Positions 37,091 to 48,311 of a DNA stretch of 64,000 nt are shown piece by piece. Position 1 is the stretch's first letter. The number at the start of each line of letters is the position of its first letter. A program made the position numbers and the translations under genes. Location of the stretch: NCBI GenBank assembly GCA_029531795.1, contig JAPEIS010000017.1, positions 186,001 through 250,000 on the forward strand, written 5' to 3'. Origin of the DNA: Sclerotinia nivalis (lineage: Eukaryota; Ascomycota; Leotiomycetes; Helotiales; Sclerotiniaceae). Below the pieces are notes generated by a model. The model ran no database searches. It worked only from the letters and a program-made list of their open reading frames with translations, and was not told the DNA's origin.

Positions 37091-38058
37091 TTTGCAATAT
37101 CAAGGTATGATCTCGGTCGAAAGACAAATCAATGTATCGATCGATGATGGGAGTAGATTCGGTATATCGAACGAGCTCCAAGAGACTCAACCTAATGGTT
37201 CCTGGTAATTGTTTTGGGTTAGTATAATTCGTGTTTGTGCTCGATATATCGAAAAGTTCTTCTATATATGAATGGCTTGAGTCGGATAACGATCAATGGC
37301 GTGTAACAAAGTACTAGCAGAAAGATCTAATAGACTTGAAGTATTCTTATAATTGAAGGTATGTTGTTTATGTTGTGTATGTTTGGTATGTTATGTGATT
37401 ATGAGTGAGAGTGTATGTAAGATGGAAAGGTAAAGGTACGGAAGTGTAGAGGAGATTGCAATGTTGCATGAAGAAGGAAAAGAAAATCCATCGAAGAGGG
37501 AATACTCTTGAGCTTTTCTACTCGTTTGTTTACTCCACTAGATTAGTTTGGTTGTGAGGGGCAACCATCATGCAACAAAGAAAAGTGGTGAAAAGAATTA
37601 AAGCCTCAGGCACTATCAGACTGCATCAAACCATAAGCCACAAATCCCATACCTTGGTACGGAGTAATTGTAGTTGCGTGTATTAATTCCGACCGGCCGA
37701 CCCACATACAGCCCATGGACTTCTTTCCAAAATACTTCAAATGTTCCATTCTATCATCATGTACACTGTACATACATTGTACTTTGAATACTGACAAGAA
37801 CCATGCAGAGTCCAATATCATCAAGAATATATTGATTCATCATTTGAATGGTAACAACCTGTACAATCTGTACAATCTTCTTTGTCTCACCCCAACAACC
37901 GAATTTCTCATACTATCTCTTTTCTTTTACCTCTTTTAGTCTATTCCGTTCGTTACGGCATTTACTATTCGTTTGAGGGGGTTTTGTGCACAATTGCACA
38001 GCATCAACTCTTTTTATCGACCAATCTAGCATGACCACATAAGATACCACCTCTTATT
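37091..38058. promoter_or_regulatory. Divergent promoter region between Cdc20 and the kelch/BTB gene
   Basis: The 968 bp separate two outward-facing start codons. Short frames only. No palindromic operator or TATA box stands out. Confidence 0.5.
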
Positions 38059-40507
38059 ATGGCTCAGCCTTCTACACCCGGCGGTACATCCTACTCCATC
38101 TTTGGTTCTATCTCTACTCCTACCCAAGCCAATCAACTTTCCGGAGGTCCTCCTACTACTCCAGGTCCTGCTCCTTCAAGCAATACTTTCCTAATGCCGA
38201 ATTCACCTGTGAAGATTCATAGACTGGGCATGGATGGGTATAGGCCCAAGGTTACAAGAACTCTTGGTCAGGTAATTTTTAAAAGTTCCGATACTTTACA
38301 GACTATTTTCTAACCTAGGTATGAATTTATATAGCGCCCAGCCTGCCTTGTCAATGCCTCTGTTACATATTGCGGAAACAATCAGATATATGCGTTTGGT
38401 GGTTTTGATCAATACACCGACGAGGTCTACAATCATGTCTTGAGACTTGATCTGGTTAGTCATCAGTGGAATTTGGTTGACAATTATGGTGATATTCCAG
38501 GTGTACGAATGGGTAGGTCTTACACCCGCTGAGTTTCTTTGTGATTCTCAATTCTAATACATTTGGCAGGTCATACTGCTACACTTTACCAAGGCGATAA
38601 ATTACTCATATTTGGTGGTGAAAATGAACATCGTACCTACCTCTCCGACCTCATCATCTTCGACCTCAAGACCGCACATTGGACACAACCAACTGTGTCA
38701 GGACCTATACCAAAAGGAAGAGCGAGACATGCTGCCGTTTTGCACGAGGATAAACTGTTCATCATTGGTGGTATTACCGGTCACAATAAATACGTCTTGG
38801 ATGATATATGCTACCTCGACTTGAAAACTTTCACTTGGTCTCGGGCATGGCGTTTCGTTGGACGATATGATCATTCGGCATATTTGTGGGGAGACAGAGT
38901 CTGGGTTTTTGGGGGACTCAGTGAAGATATGGACAAAATTGGTGATATATGGTGGTTGGATTTTAAGGGTAGCCCGGCTTTTGAATCAGCACCCTCATAT
39001 GGCTCTATGGATAGGCATGCAGCTCTCAGTCGTTCGCCTCGACCTTCCTTCTCCATGTCTCGGTCAGCCGTAGGCAGCTCAGGTTATGCCGCAAATTCAA
39101 GCAGCGCACAAGTCAATCCACCTTCGTTCCAATTAACTACTTCTCCTCCTCTTGCTCCTGGTACAATTTCCTCGTTAAAATTCGTCTCCGGTCCCAATAT
39201 ACCAGCCCAAGGCTCAGGTATGCATTTCCATGTTTATACAAGCGGAACTCTTCTCGATTTTGTCACCCCTGCAGCAACTATTACACCACAAGAATGCTCT
39301 TTGTCATCCCTGGAATTAGACACTTTGCGCTGGCAAAAGCTAGCAGAGGGTCGAGATATTTTTAGATCAGGTTATAGATGGCATTATTGCACCATGAATG
39401 ACGAGGGTACAAAGGCTTGGCTTCTTGGCTGCCCAACAGATCCAACAGCAACAGATTTAGGTCCTGGTGGCTTCGAAGAATATCTTAGGTATGTGTTATT
39501 CATTTTGTAGATATTAACTTGCTAACCATACCGCTTAGTGATATAATGGAAATTGATCTTCGACGCTATGGTTTACTCGGCAACGGCTTAAATCCCGAAC
39601 CTCGAGAAGAAGCATCACGATTATCATCCTCTGGTAGGATGAAAGTCGAAATATCAAAAGGTCTTGGAATGGACCTGGCTAAAGTTTTTAATCAACCACC
39701 AGAAAGTGGTAGTGGAGCTGATTTTATAATAACCGCATCGAAAGATGATGAATGGGATGACGATGATTCAAGCTCAAAAGGTTCCATTAATCAACTTCAG
39801 CAAAATTGGTTGGCTCCTGATGCTCCAACGTCTCCTCCAATCCACGTCCACAAACTCATTCTCCAAGCCAGATGGCCCCACTTTGCACGCTTATACAATG
39901 CACAAATGGCAGAATTTCATACAAAGAGGATGCATATACCCGAACCATATACCGTTGTCAAGGCATTCCTCTACTATCTCTACACTGATAGTATTCATCC
40001 AGACGACTGCGCCGAATTAGATGATGTTGCAGGACTTTTGGTCATGTCAAACATTTACAATATTCCACATCTTAGATTGTTATGTGTTAATCGTTTGTCG
40101 AAGGAATTAGATGTTGATCATGCTTGTGTTATTTGGCATTCTGCTGGTATTGCTAATGAAGAGTGGTTACGCAGACGTGCTGCTAGCTTTTGTCTCACGC
40201 ATTGGGGTAGAGTTGTTCGAACGCCTGGGTTTTTGAGGCTACCACGTCAAGCATTGGTCGAATTATCGCAGGAAATCGACATGGAAGGTCGAGTTGTAGG
40301 AGGTGAGCATATTTTTTTATGATTCTTTCTTTCTCGATGAAAATATTTTAACACAAACATTCAGGTGAAGAATTAGAATATGTTGGAGGACTAGGTGGTT
40401 CTCGTTTTGGTGTGGGTGGTATGGTACGAAAGAGTAGTGTTAGTAGCAATCATACACAAGGAGTAGGCTCGGAAGTTGATGACAATGAAGAAATGGAAAT
40501 GAATTAA
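38059..40507 (+). CDS. Kelch-repeat / BTB-domain protein, Ral2-like
   Basis: Model: join(38059..38271, 38335..38512, 38570..39488, 39539..40302, 40365..40507), 738 aa. After a Pro/Ser/Thr-rich leader, kelch blades start at about residue 73. They show repeated GG doublets (YAFGGFDQYTDEV, LIFGGENEHRTYLSDL, FIIGGITGHNKYVLDD, WVFGGLSEDMDKIGDIWW). The C-terminal part holds a BTB-like fold (IHVHKLILQARWPHFARLYNA near 540) and a helical BACK-like segment. The order kelch then BTB matches fission-yeast Ral2, which is needed for Ras1 activation and cell shape; fungal kelch proteins of the Mds3/Pmd1 type are the alternative. The tail ends in a Gly-rich and acidic segment. All four introns are 50-63 bp with standard borders. 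Confidence 0.8.
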
Positions 40508-42506
40508 CGAAATGGTATGGTATAAATAAATAAATCAAGAAGGGCTCCACATAGGGCGTTGGCTATTGCAGATTTTTGCATCGGAGTGTGTTAGGGTAGG
40601 GAAAGGAAAGGGAAAGCAAAGCAAAGCATTATTTAGGCGTCTGGATCATTGCTATTCTATTATAGGTAGCTATTAGTGCGGAATATAGAGATACCATTTG
40701 CCATATAAATTTGATGTTGCTGAATTAAATATTGCTACAGAAGCTTTGATAATGGATTCAGTTGATTGATTAATTGATTGATTGATTGATTGATATGTTT
40801 GTTAGGTGTTGAATGACATATTTATATCTATATAGAGTTTTATTTATTTCGACTTGTAACTTTTCATGTTTTAGGGGGAGAATGAGGGACAAGGGGGGAG
40901 AAGATATGTTAAGCAAGAATTGTAAAGTAGGTAGGTACTGGATTAGATGAGATTAGTGTATACTATAGATATTAATTAATATTTTGAAAGAAGTTGAAAA
41001 TGAAAATCAGAGAAGAGATATAAACAATGATTATCTATAAAGTGATGAGTGATTGTTGATATATGAGTCAGGTCGAGTCGAGTGGATGATGTGATGTAAT
41101 ATATAAAATGATTATTATTAATAGAAGAAGAATTATCGTTGTTGAGTTGAATGAAGATGAGATGAGATAATTAGTAGCTAGACTAAGTATGATTTATGTT
41201 CGTATAAAGACAATGATTAAGTTGTATTATTAGTGAGAATAAATAATATAATATAGAAGATTATAGTAGATAGTATTTGAAATCGATGAATATATACTAT
41301 AATCTATAATTAGCGAAAATAAACTATATAGTTCGAGTAACGGTAATATAATCTCATAGATATAGAGCTTAGCTATAAGCATCTGATTTATCACGAATAT
41401 AATTTTATACTAGACTTTGCTAGTATATTATTGATATTAGTAGATGGAAATTCTGGATATGTTTATATTTCATAATAGAAATAAGTCGATCATTCGTAAG
41501 AAATAATTTTTCTCTAGAGATGCGATTACACAAGCGAAGTACTCGTCTTATTGAGTAGCCCGGGCTTATTTGGTAGGTCGTTTGAGAGGAGTCTTGTTAA
41601 TTGACAGTTATATTATCACGTTGGTAGACTATCATATTCAGATATTTCGAGTTCAATAACTGGAAAAAAATCGAAAGCATGATGAAGAATGTGATTAGAC
41701 AGCTTTTATCACCATGCGTGTGTTTGGATTTGTCACGGATATATATATTCTAGAATCTTGAGATTTGATATAATGTTCGTATTGATGATCTAGATATGAT
41801 CTAAATCTAGATATATTCTAATGGATGAGGTGTATCTAGCTTTAGATTCAGGCGTCTCATAGTGAAGCCGATGTATAATTGCCAATTAGTTGCCGTGGTA
41901 GTGATTATTGGAAGCTCATCACAGCTACATTGACTTCAATAATTTCTTGGAGATCTGCATTTGTATGTGAAGACATTGCACTAGATACACAAATTCAACA
42001 TCTCTACCTCGAATTCATAGGAAACATTTCGAAGAAATATTTATTATCCCATATCCCAAATAGATTTTTTTCTAGATACATCACTACATGCGGTGTATCC
42101 ACGAATAGAAGCTGCTTTAGTATCCAGTAGCACCTCTGTGCTTATTCCTAAATATCTCCTTTTATTCAACCACTCTTCCTCCTCCAAGAACCGCTAACGA
42201 CCTTATTCCCTATCGTTCAGAAAATATACGTTTTCGAATCTCCTTTCTTTCGGGCCCAACCATGTCTTACTTCCTTTTTATCTGGGCTATCTGTCGCTTG
42301 TTTTTTTCTTTCATTTTCCTTCTTCCTCACACTACCATCGCTCTCCAAAATCCACTCACTCGCCCCTTTGTACCCTTCCAAAATCTTCTCACTCTGCTTC
42401 TCGTCTTCTCTCCAAAATCCATTCACTCTCCTCTCTTTTCTCTCTTCCCCCTTTCTCTATTACTTCTATCATCCTCTTATCTAAAACCCTTTCCTTCTCT
42501 AAAAGA
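40508..42506. other. AT-rich intergenic region
   Basis: About 2 kb without a supported gene. It starts with a GATT microsatellite (40761-40794) and becomes AT-rich at about 40.9-41.9 kb, with repeated TCTAGATAT/ATCTAGATAT words near 41790-41820. The last part, from about 42.26 kb, is almost pure C/T on the plus strand. Confidence 0.5.
40761..40794. repeat. GATT tetranucleotide microsatellite
   Basis: About seven GATT/TGAT units with one TTAA interruption, downstream of the kelch/BTB gene. Confidence 0.85.
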
Positions 42507-42977
42507 CTACTCTCTCCTCAACACACTTCTCTCCAATCCTTTCTCTCCCCTCAATCCCTCCATCCTCCCCTCCAACTCCCTCTCTATCTTCCCATTCATC
42601 TTCTCCTCCATTTCTTCCCTAATCATTTCCCCACCAAGCATTTCCCCTCCCCCCTCTCTCATCGCCACCCTCGTCCCCTCCCTAAACCCCCTCCTTAATC
42701 CCCTCTTCTCCCTAACCTCTTTCACCTCCTCCCTAACCACCTCCATCTTCCCCTCCAAAATCCTCTCTCTCTCCCTCACTCTCTTCTCTTTCTCCACCAT
42801 CCCCTCCCAACAAACAGCACAATACCCATTCCCACTTTTAATAACTCTCCTTTCGTATTTAATTTTATATGCTGGACATTTTCCCGATGTATTGGCTGTA
42901 GGTTTTGTGCAGGGGATTATGTGGGGTCGCCAGCTATGCGTGCAGATTCGGTAGCGGTAGGTTATGCTGCGACACAT
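42507..42977 (-). CDS. Small Cys-rich N-terminus / charged-helix protein, unknown
   Basis: Single-exon frame of 156 aa. The N-terminus MCRSITYRYRICTHSW has Cys at 2 and 12, further Cys at 23 and 34, and a CAVCWEG pair at 53/56, suggesting a small zinc site. A long Glu/Arg/Lys-rich helical stretch (about 60-156) follows. Fungal genomes hold many short hypothetical proteins that open with MCR.xTY and scattered Cys; this fits that style, but I cannot name a family. The plus strand of the same DNA gives a longer frame (42262-42954) made of Ser, Pro, Leu and Phe, which looks like the mirror of the purine-rich coding strand. Confidence is moderate because the strand bias alone can open frames. Confidence 0.45.
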   Translation of the reverse strand: MCRSITYRYRICTHSWRPHIIPCTKPTANTSGKCPAYKIKYERRVIKSGNGYCAVCWEGMVEKEKRVRERERILEGKMEVVREEVKEVREKRGLRRGFREGTRVAMREGGGEMLGGEMIREEMEEKMNGKIERELEGRMEGLRGEKGLERSVLRRE

Positions 42978-43730
42978 TCTGTTTTGTTTTGTTGATTTTT
43001 GGCTGGTATGAGGAGGTGTTGGTGGTGACGGATACGGGGAAAGTGGTAGATATGTGGAAGGATGTGAATGAGGTTGTTTACTCGAGTAGTTGTGACTAGA
43101 GCTGACTATCAGTTGATTTAATATTTATTCCAAGAGAAGTAGAGAGAAGATATTATGAGACCTTACTTGAATCTATTTGATTCTTCGATTTCAGATACTA
43201 CTTTTGCAATCTTCGTGCTTCCCGTGCTTCCCAAGTTCGAGTGCTCTACTTCCCGTCTTTCTTGATTTTGTCTGTAAGTGAAAGCGTAAAGAACCCAAGG
43301 AAATTGTTTAATGTTTGTATGCCACTAAGATGTATTGCCAGTCGGGATCTCTCAGAATCAAATTTGAACTAAGTGATTTGGATCAACTCGTGGATCGAAG
43401 TTTGTCAAAATGGAATATATGTTATATCTTCTGTCCTCCTTCCGTCTCCAATTTTCTCTGCAAAATTTGTTAGTATTATATATCACGAGCAAGGAATAAG
43501 AATCAAGAAAAGTACTTTTACCAAAGACTTTGATACCATAGTATAGCATAACAAGTTCTGAAGACTTAATCGATTTGCCTTTGTACTGCTGTATAGAAGC
43601 AGAGCTGTATAAGTTGGAAGCAACTTATCAATATAAGTACGTAATCTTGGCCCGTTATTGTATTCACTATTCATACTGCTGTTGTATATTTACTGAATAT
43701 GAATGATTGGCTACTGTGTTTCTGTTATGG

Positions 43731-43760
43731 GTGAATGTGAATGTGAATCTGAATGTGAAT
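43731..43760. repeat. GTGAAT hexanucleotide microsatellite
   Basis: Five units of GTGAAT/CTGAAT in tandem in intergenic DNA. Confidence 0.8.
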
Positions 43761-44295
43761 ATAAATTACTACTTCAAGACTAGGTAAACGGGTAAAGATG
43801 TAAGTACTCAAGTAAACACATAAACAAACAAGAATAACTATCAGCTTATACTATCAAATATCTACCTGCATCTTCACTTCAAGTATTCATCCTCTCACTT
43901 CAAACACCCCAAAAATATTTCACCTCTCACTTCACTCCTATCCCGTAGAGTTAACATATCATGTGTATATGAAATGCTCCCCATAAACAAACCAATCTCC
44001 CGAAATCATCAAATCACGTCGCAAAAACCATCCATCTTAGATACCACACCTCATACCTCATATACGCACTCCTTTTCAAAAAACAAAGAGAGGGAAAAAA
44101 CACATAGCAAATAACCTATTTATTCCTCGATTCTCCATTCTTCATCCTTCTATACTTATATCCCTATCTAATCATCTAATATAAATAATATAGAAGAAAC
44201 AAACAAGATGGATACTACTCTAAACCCAAATTCCAAAATCAAAACAAAAGAAAATACTATAGTATTCAAGAAGTATTCATTTTAATCACCAAGCA

Positions 44296-44366
44296 CTAAT
44301 TAGTCAGTTCATCCATCTGGCAATCAATCAGTCCATCTAGCTAATTAGTCAGTCCACCTAGCAATC
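44296..44366. repeat. Two imperfect direct repeats
   Basis: The word CTAATTAGTCAGT followed by a CCA-CTA and a GCAATC block occurs at 44296 and again at 44341, with small differences. Its origin is unknown. Confidence 0.5.
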
Positions 44367-44748
44367 CTAACTAATAACTACCTAAGTATAGAGATAATAT
44401 AATAGATAACCAACTATCATCACCATCATTATTTCAATACACCAGAAAGAAAACAGACCCCAAAAAGGAAAGGAAAGGAAGTAATGAACTCACGAAATGC
44501 AGAAACTTGTATACTTGACTCGACTTGACTATGTTCATTAATTCTTGGTATAATTATTTAAATATGCTGAGTAAATTTCTTTCATTCTTTCATACTTTCA
44601 TCCCAAAGACTTGAATGATGTATATTGCCCACCAGTCGAAACCCATATTAACCATCCCTCTCACTCCTACCCCCATACCACTCGATATAAAACTATCCTA
44701 CAACTGCGCTCTCCACCTGCTGTCACCACTACATAGTCACCAACCAAT

Positions 44749-47529
44749 CTATTTAACCCCCACCCACGCCATCCCCAACAGTACATCCCTCCCCTCCTCC
44801 CTCTCCCACTCAATCCCCACCTCCACCTTTTCTTTCCCACCCCCTCGACTCTGCAACGCGACTAATTTCTCGCCCCTAAAATAAACCAGCACACCACCCT
44901 TCCCATTACCTGCCGCCGTAACCCTGTAAAGTGGTCCCGCACTATGCAACACCTTTTTCTCCGGCAAAAACTGCAGATCATTTTCAATACACCAATCTTC
45001 AATTTTCTCTCTGAACGATACATCTTCCGATATCTGTTTATCTTTCGGTTTCTCCTCCGAGAGGGGTATTTGTGTTGACTGAGAAGAAGTGGATGAAGTC
45101 CCCGGAGCAGGAAGATGTGTTTTTGCTTTTTCGCCGAGGGCTAATGCACGTTTAATCATCTCATGCCCTTTTTCGAATTCTTGTTGAATTTCCCGAAGAT
45201 CTCGGATTTCCGCCGGGAAAACACTGTCGCGCCACCATTTAAACCATTGGCCTATTTCTACATTATGTCCCACGACGGTGAGCCATTGATGTAGGACATT
45301 ATGCCACATAGGAAAGACGGTTTCGATGAGAACTTGCCCCACAATGCGAGATTTAAGGATATCTTTCCAGGCGAATATACCTTGGAGACTAGACATGTAG
45401 GGAGCTTGATCATTAGGGTCGACGAGGAAATTCTTTTCGTTTTTGAGGAATTTCGCCATGCTGGGGAGGACGTGGTTCATTATTAGAGGAGTCCAAGTAT
45501 CATTGTTTGAGCTTGGATGAAGGACTTCGCGCCATTGCTCGAGACCTGGTATGACACCTCTATGGAAATCCCAAGAATCGATAAGATGTCTGAATTTTCG
45601 CTTGACATCGCTAACGAGACCGGTTGAACTTTTTGGATCTGCATGATAGGCAGGTAGATATTGTAACCATGGGAATAACCAAAGATGAGGTAGTTCATGA
45701 TTTCGTCTCTTCTTTGGATTCCAGGATGAGACAGCATCATTAAGTTTGCCTACTATTGCTTGATCCAGAATCTGTGATCTCACAAATTTTGGTAATAATC
45801 CTTGCCAAGCATCCAAAAATGCCAACACAGGGGCTGGATTGTAGACATCCCAACTTTTATTAATAGATGATACAATTTTAGGAAATATAATCTTATAGAT
45901 CATACTTTCATAAGGGGTAGTGGATTTAACCCTATTCTTATGCGAGGCATTCATGAAAGAATCCTGACTAACAATAGCTTTGTCATCAGTCACGGCTCCA
46001 AGAATATGTCGAATTTTGTAAAGATTCGGAACCATCCCATTTAACTTAGGATCTTCCAAAGGTTGCCAACCTTCCGAGGCTTGGCGAAGAAAAGGATGAA
46101 CAGCTGCGACTGCAATATTTGACAGCTCTTCATTAGCTCCTGATATGTCAAGACCATCCACGGTTTTCAATGCTTCGATTACTGGATCCCATTGACCATC
46201 TTGAACAGCCTTAGCAATACCCTGAATACTCTCCGCAAAAAGTTTCATTTGCTCATATTGTCGTTGTTCCTCGTCTAATTCCTGCTGTTGTTGTATGAGT
46301 TCCATTTCGGTATATGCTTTTCTTTCCTCAAGATTTTTCCATTCTTCCACAAAGGCCGATAAATCATTTTGAGCTCTTCGAGCCAATTTCCTATTCTCGA
46401 TCTCTTCCACACTCTCCGTCTTTGGCGGTCCAGCAGTAGGTGTCAAAAGTCCAGATGTAGATGTTAATAATTTTTGACCAGGTCCAGTCATATCCAGAAT
46501 TGGTGCAAATGCTTCCGGAATTTCCAAACCTGGCGCAGCTCGTTGCACTTCCTCCACGGTCCGATATTTTGGCTTTGCTGCTTTTCGAGGAGTGCTCACT
46601 CCACTCATACCACTATCCGTACCACTCGTCTTTGGTTTCCTTCTACGTTTCCTTCTCTCTTCATCAGAATCCTCGATTTTCTCCCCTCTCAATTTCGCTT
46701 GCCTTTTCTCTTCTTCCTTTTCTTGTTTTGATTTCTCAGCTACCGATCCCAAACCTACACCCTGCGGTCGCAAAGTAACCTCAATAACACCACTTCGACC
46801 CTGACCTTCTTTTCCTAAACCTTGCCCTTCTTTATAACCCATCTTAGCCATCATCCTTGCCGCAAATGACATACTATTGACGGGCGTTGCGCCACCACCT
46901 GCTTTGTTTCCACCGCGTCCGTTAGAGGGTGTGGAAAACGCGCTTGGCCTTGCAATTCGCGGCGTCAGGTCTTGCGGGTCGTCATCGTTTAGTAATATTG
47001 GATTGTTCGCCGAAGAGGGTACGAAGCCTCGTCCCAAAGGCGTACTTGTATTAGACCCCAGTCCAATGTTTTTCGACTTAGTCGGAGCAGGACTTTGAAA
47101 ACCTAAACCCTGACCAGCAGCACCAAATCCTAATCCTCGGGGGGCATTTGATTCTTCCTCATCATCCTCCATATCTGCATCCTCTTTCCCATTATTAGCC
47201 CCAGTTTCGACTGCTTTATCGTCGTCGTCATCTTCATCATCATCCTCCTCATCGTCCTCCACAGCCCTCTCCCCACCGGCCACAAAACTCATTCCCTTGC
47301 CCCTCAAACTCTTTTTCTTCCATCTCTTCCCAGGTCCCCCCTCATCCTCACTCTCACTCCCAAAAACGCCCAATGCCGCACTCTCCTTCGCATTCCTGCC
47401 TGTGCGCCTCCGTTTCCTCGGATTATAATCTGCGAATTCTTCTCTGGGATCTGTGGATGGGTGTAGGAAATCATTTTCATCACTCGAAGACTCGTCGGAT
47501 GAATCGCGAGGAAATGCGTTCATAGACAT
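44749..47529 (-). CDS. G-patch/GCFC protein, Ntr1/Spp382 (TFIP11) spliceosome-disassembly factor
   Basis: Single-exon gene of 926 aa. The N-terminal 200 residues are acidic and Ser-rich (TIP_N-like). A G-patch at about 218-262 has the expected glycines (MAKMGYKEGQGLGKEGQGRS). A basic linker and a coiled segment (ENRKLARRAQNDLSAFVEEW) follow, then the GCFC region (about 470-800), including GLLPKFVRSQILDQAIVGKL and LFPWLQYLPA. Ntr1/Spp382 recruits and activates the DEAH helicase Prp43 to take apart intron-lariat spliceosomes. The G-patch is the helicase-activating part. The length is close to human TFIP11 (837 aa) and larger than yeast Spp382 (708 aa). No intron is needed. It is the second splicing factor in the window after the PRKRIP1-like gene. 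Confidence 0.92.
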   Translation of the reverse strand: MSMNAFPRDSSDESSSDENDFLHPSTDPREEFADYNPRKRRRTGRNAKESAALGVFGSESEDEGGPGKRWKKKSLRGKGMSFVAGGERAVEDDEEDDDEDDDDDKAVETGANNGKEDADMEDDEEESNAPRGLGFGAAGQGLGFQSPAPTKSKNIGLGSNTSTPLGRGFVPSSANNPILLNDDDPQDLTPRIARPSAFSTPSNGRGGNKAGGGATPVNSMSFAARMMAKMGYKEGQGLGKEGQGRSGVIEVTLRPQGVGLGSVAEKSKQEKEEEKRQAKLRGEKIEDSDEERRKRRRKPKTSGTDSGMSGVSTPRKAAKPKYRTVEEVQRAAPGLEIPEAFAPILDMTGPGQKLLTSTSGLLTPTAGPPKTESVEEIENRKLARRAQNDLSAFVEEWKNLEERKAYTEMELIQQQQELDEEQRQYEQMKLFAESIQGIAKAVQDGQWDPVIEALKTVDGLDISGANEELSNIAVAAVHPFLRQASEGWQPLEDPKLNGMVPNLYKIRHILGAVTDDKAIVSQDSFMNASHKNRVKSTTPYESMIYKIIFPKIVSSINKSWDVYNPAPVLAFLDAWQGLLPKFVRSQILDQAIVGKLNDAVSSWNPKKRRNHELPHLWLFPWLQYLPAYHADPKSSTGLVSDVKRKFRHLIDSWDFHRGVIPGLEQWREVLHPSSNNDTWTPLIMNHVLPSMAKFLKNEKNFLVDPNDQAPYMSSLQGIFAWKDILKSRIVGQVLIETVFPMWHNVLHQWLTVVGHNVEIGQWFKWWRDSVFPAEIRDLREIQQEFEKGHEMIKRALALGEKAKTHLPAPGTSSTSSQSTQIPLSEEKPKDKQISEDVSFREKIEDWCIENDLQFLPEKKVLHSAGPLYRVTAAGNGKGGVLVYFRGEKLVALQSRGGGKEKVEVGIEWEREEGRDVLLGMAWVGVK

Positions 47530-48311
47530 TGCAAACGGTTTGGTTGGTGGAGTTTGGTTTTGTTGAAAGTCCCTTGAGGTTTATTTTGATGGGGTGATGG
47601 ATATCTGACAGCCTTGCTTAGTCATATAACTTTTCAAGGCGGTGAGATCTTTGTAAAACTTTAAATGTTTCTGTTGCATATCGCACTTTGGCAGTCCATC
47701 ATCAAATCCTCATACAATTTTGCTCGAACTTATGAGCGAGCTTATGACTCAACAATTCTGCCATCAATTAGATTCACCATTACCTATCCAAGATTCCATT
47801 CCAAAGAGCATGTAATTTGATCAATCGAACAACAGCCTCTAAATATCCTATTTTCAGGTGAACAATACAACCTTCTCAATCTGATTGATACTTATAATAC
47901 AATAGATTGCCTATCTCTCTATTAAGATTACAAAATCTTTCCCCTCTTTCCTCCTCAAATGATTCCAAGTATTCATATTTCCCATACTAGGTACTCGACA
48001 CAGTAGATACAGAACAAATATCACATTCAAGTATCACAATAAAACCATAAAAATAATATAAACCATCATCATTAGTTCCTCGTGACAAAAAAAAAGGGAT
48101 ATATCCACTAAACAGTACTCCCCTAGGTATACTAGAAAAAAATGCTACTCCAATCCACTTCAACAAGAAAACCTGCAACTAGTTCCCGAAGTCTCAAGCT
48201 TTAAACTCCATCCTCCATCCTCCATCCTGCTAGAACACCTATCTAGTTTGCGTTAATATACAAAACACATCAGTACATCCATTCAATCATCTACAAATCT
48301 CTTCCGTCCCA
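47530..48311. other. Intergenic region between Ntr1 and the disordered-protein gene
   Basis: The 782 bp hold the Ntr1 promoter and the 3' end of the next minus-strand gene. CTAGGTA-type motifs occur near 47987 and 48123. No gene is seen. Confidence 0.5.

Larger units (their letters stand above)
42978..44748. other. Intergenic region with short repeats
   Basis: About 1.8 kb with no supported gene. It contains a GTGAAT microsatellite (43731-43760) and two imperfect direct copies of a CTAATTAGTCAGT...CAATC unit (44296-44366). AT-rich stretches surround these. Confidence 0.5.

Noticed and set aside
42262..42954. 230-codon plus-strand frame rich in Ser, Pro, Leu and Phe
   Set aside because: It mirrors the purine-rich minus strand and has no domain-like pattern. 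The minus strand frame has a more protein-like Cys-rich N-terminus.
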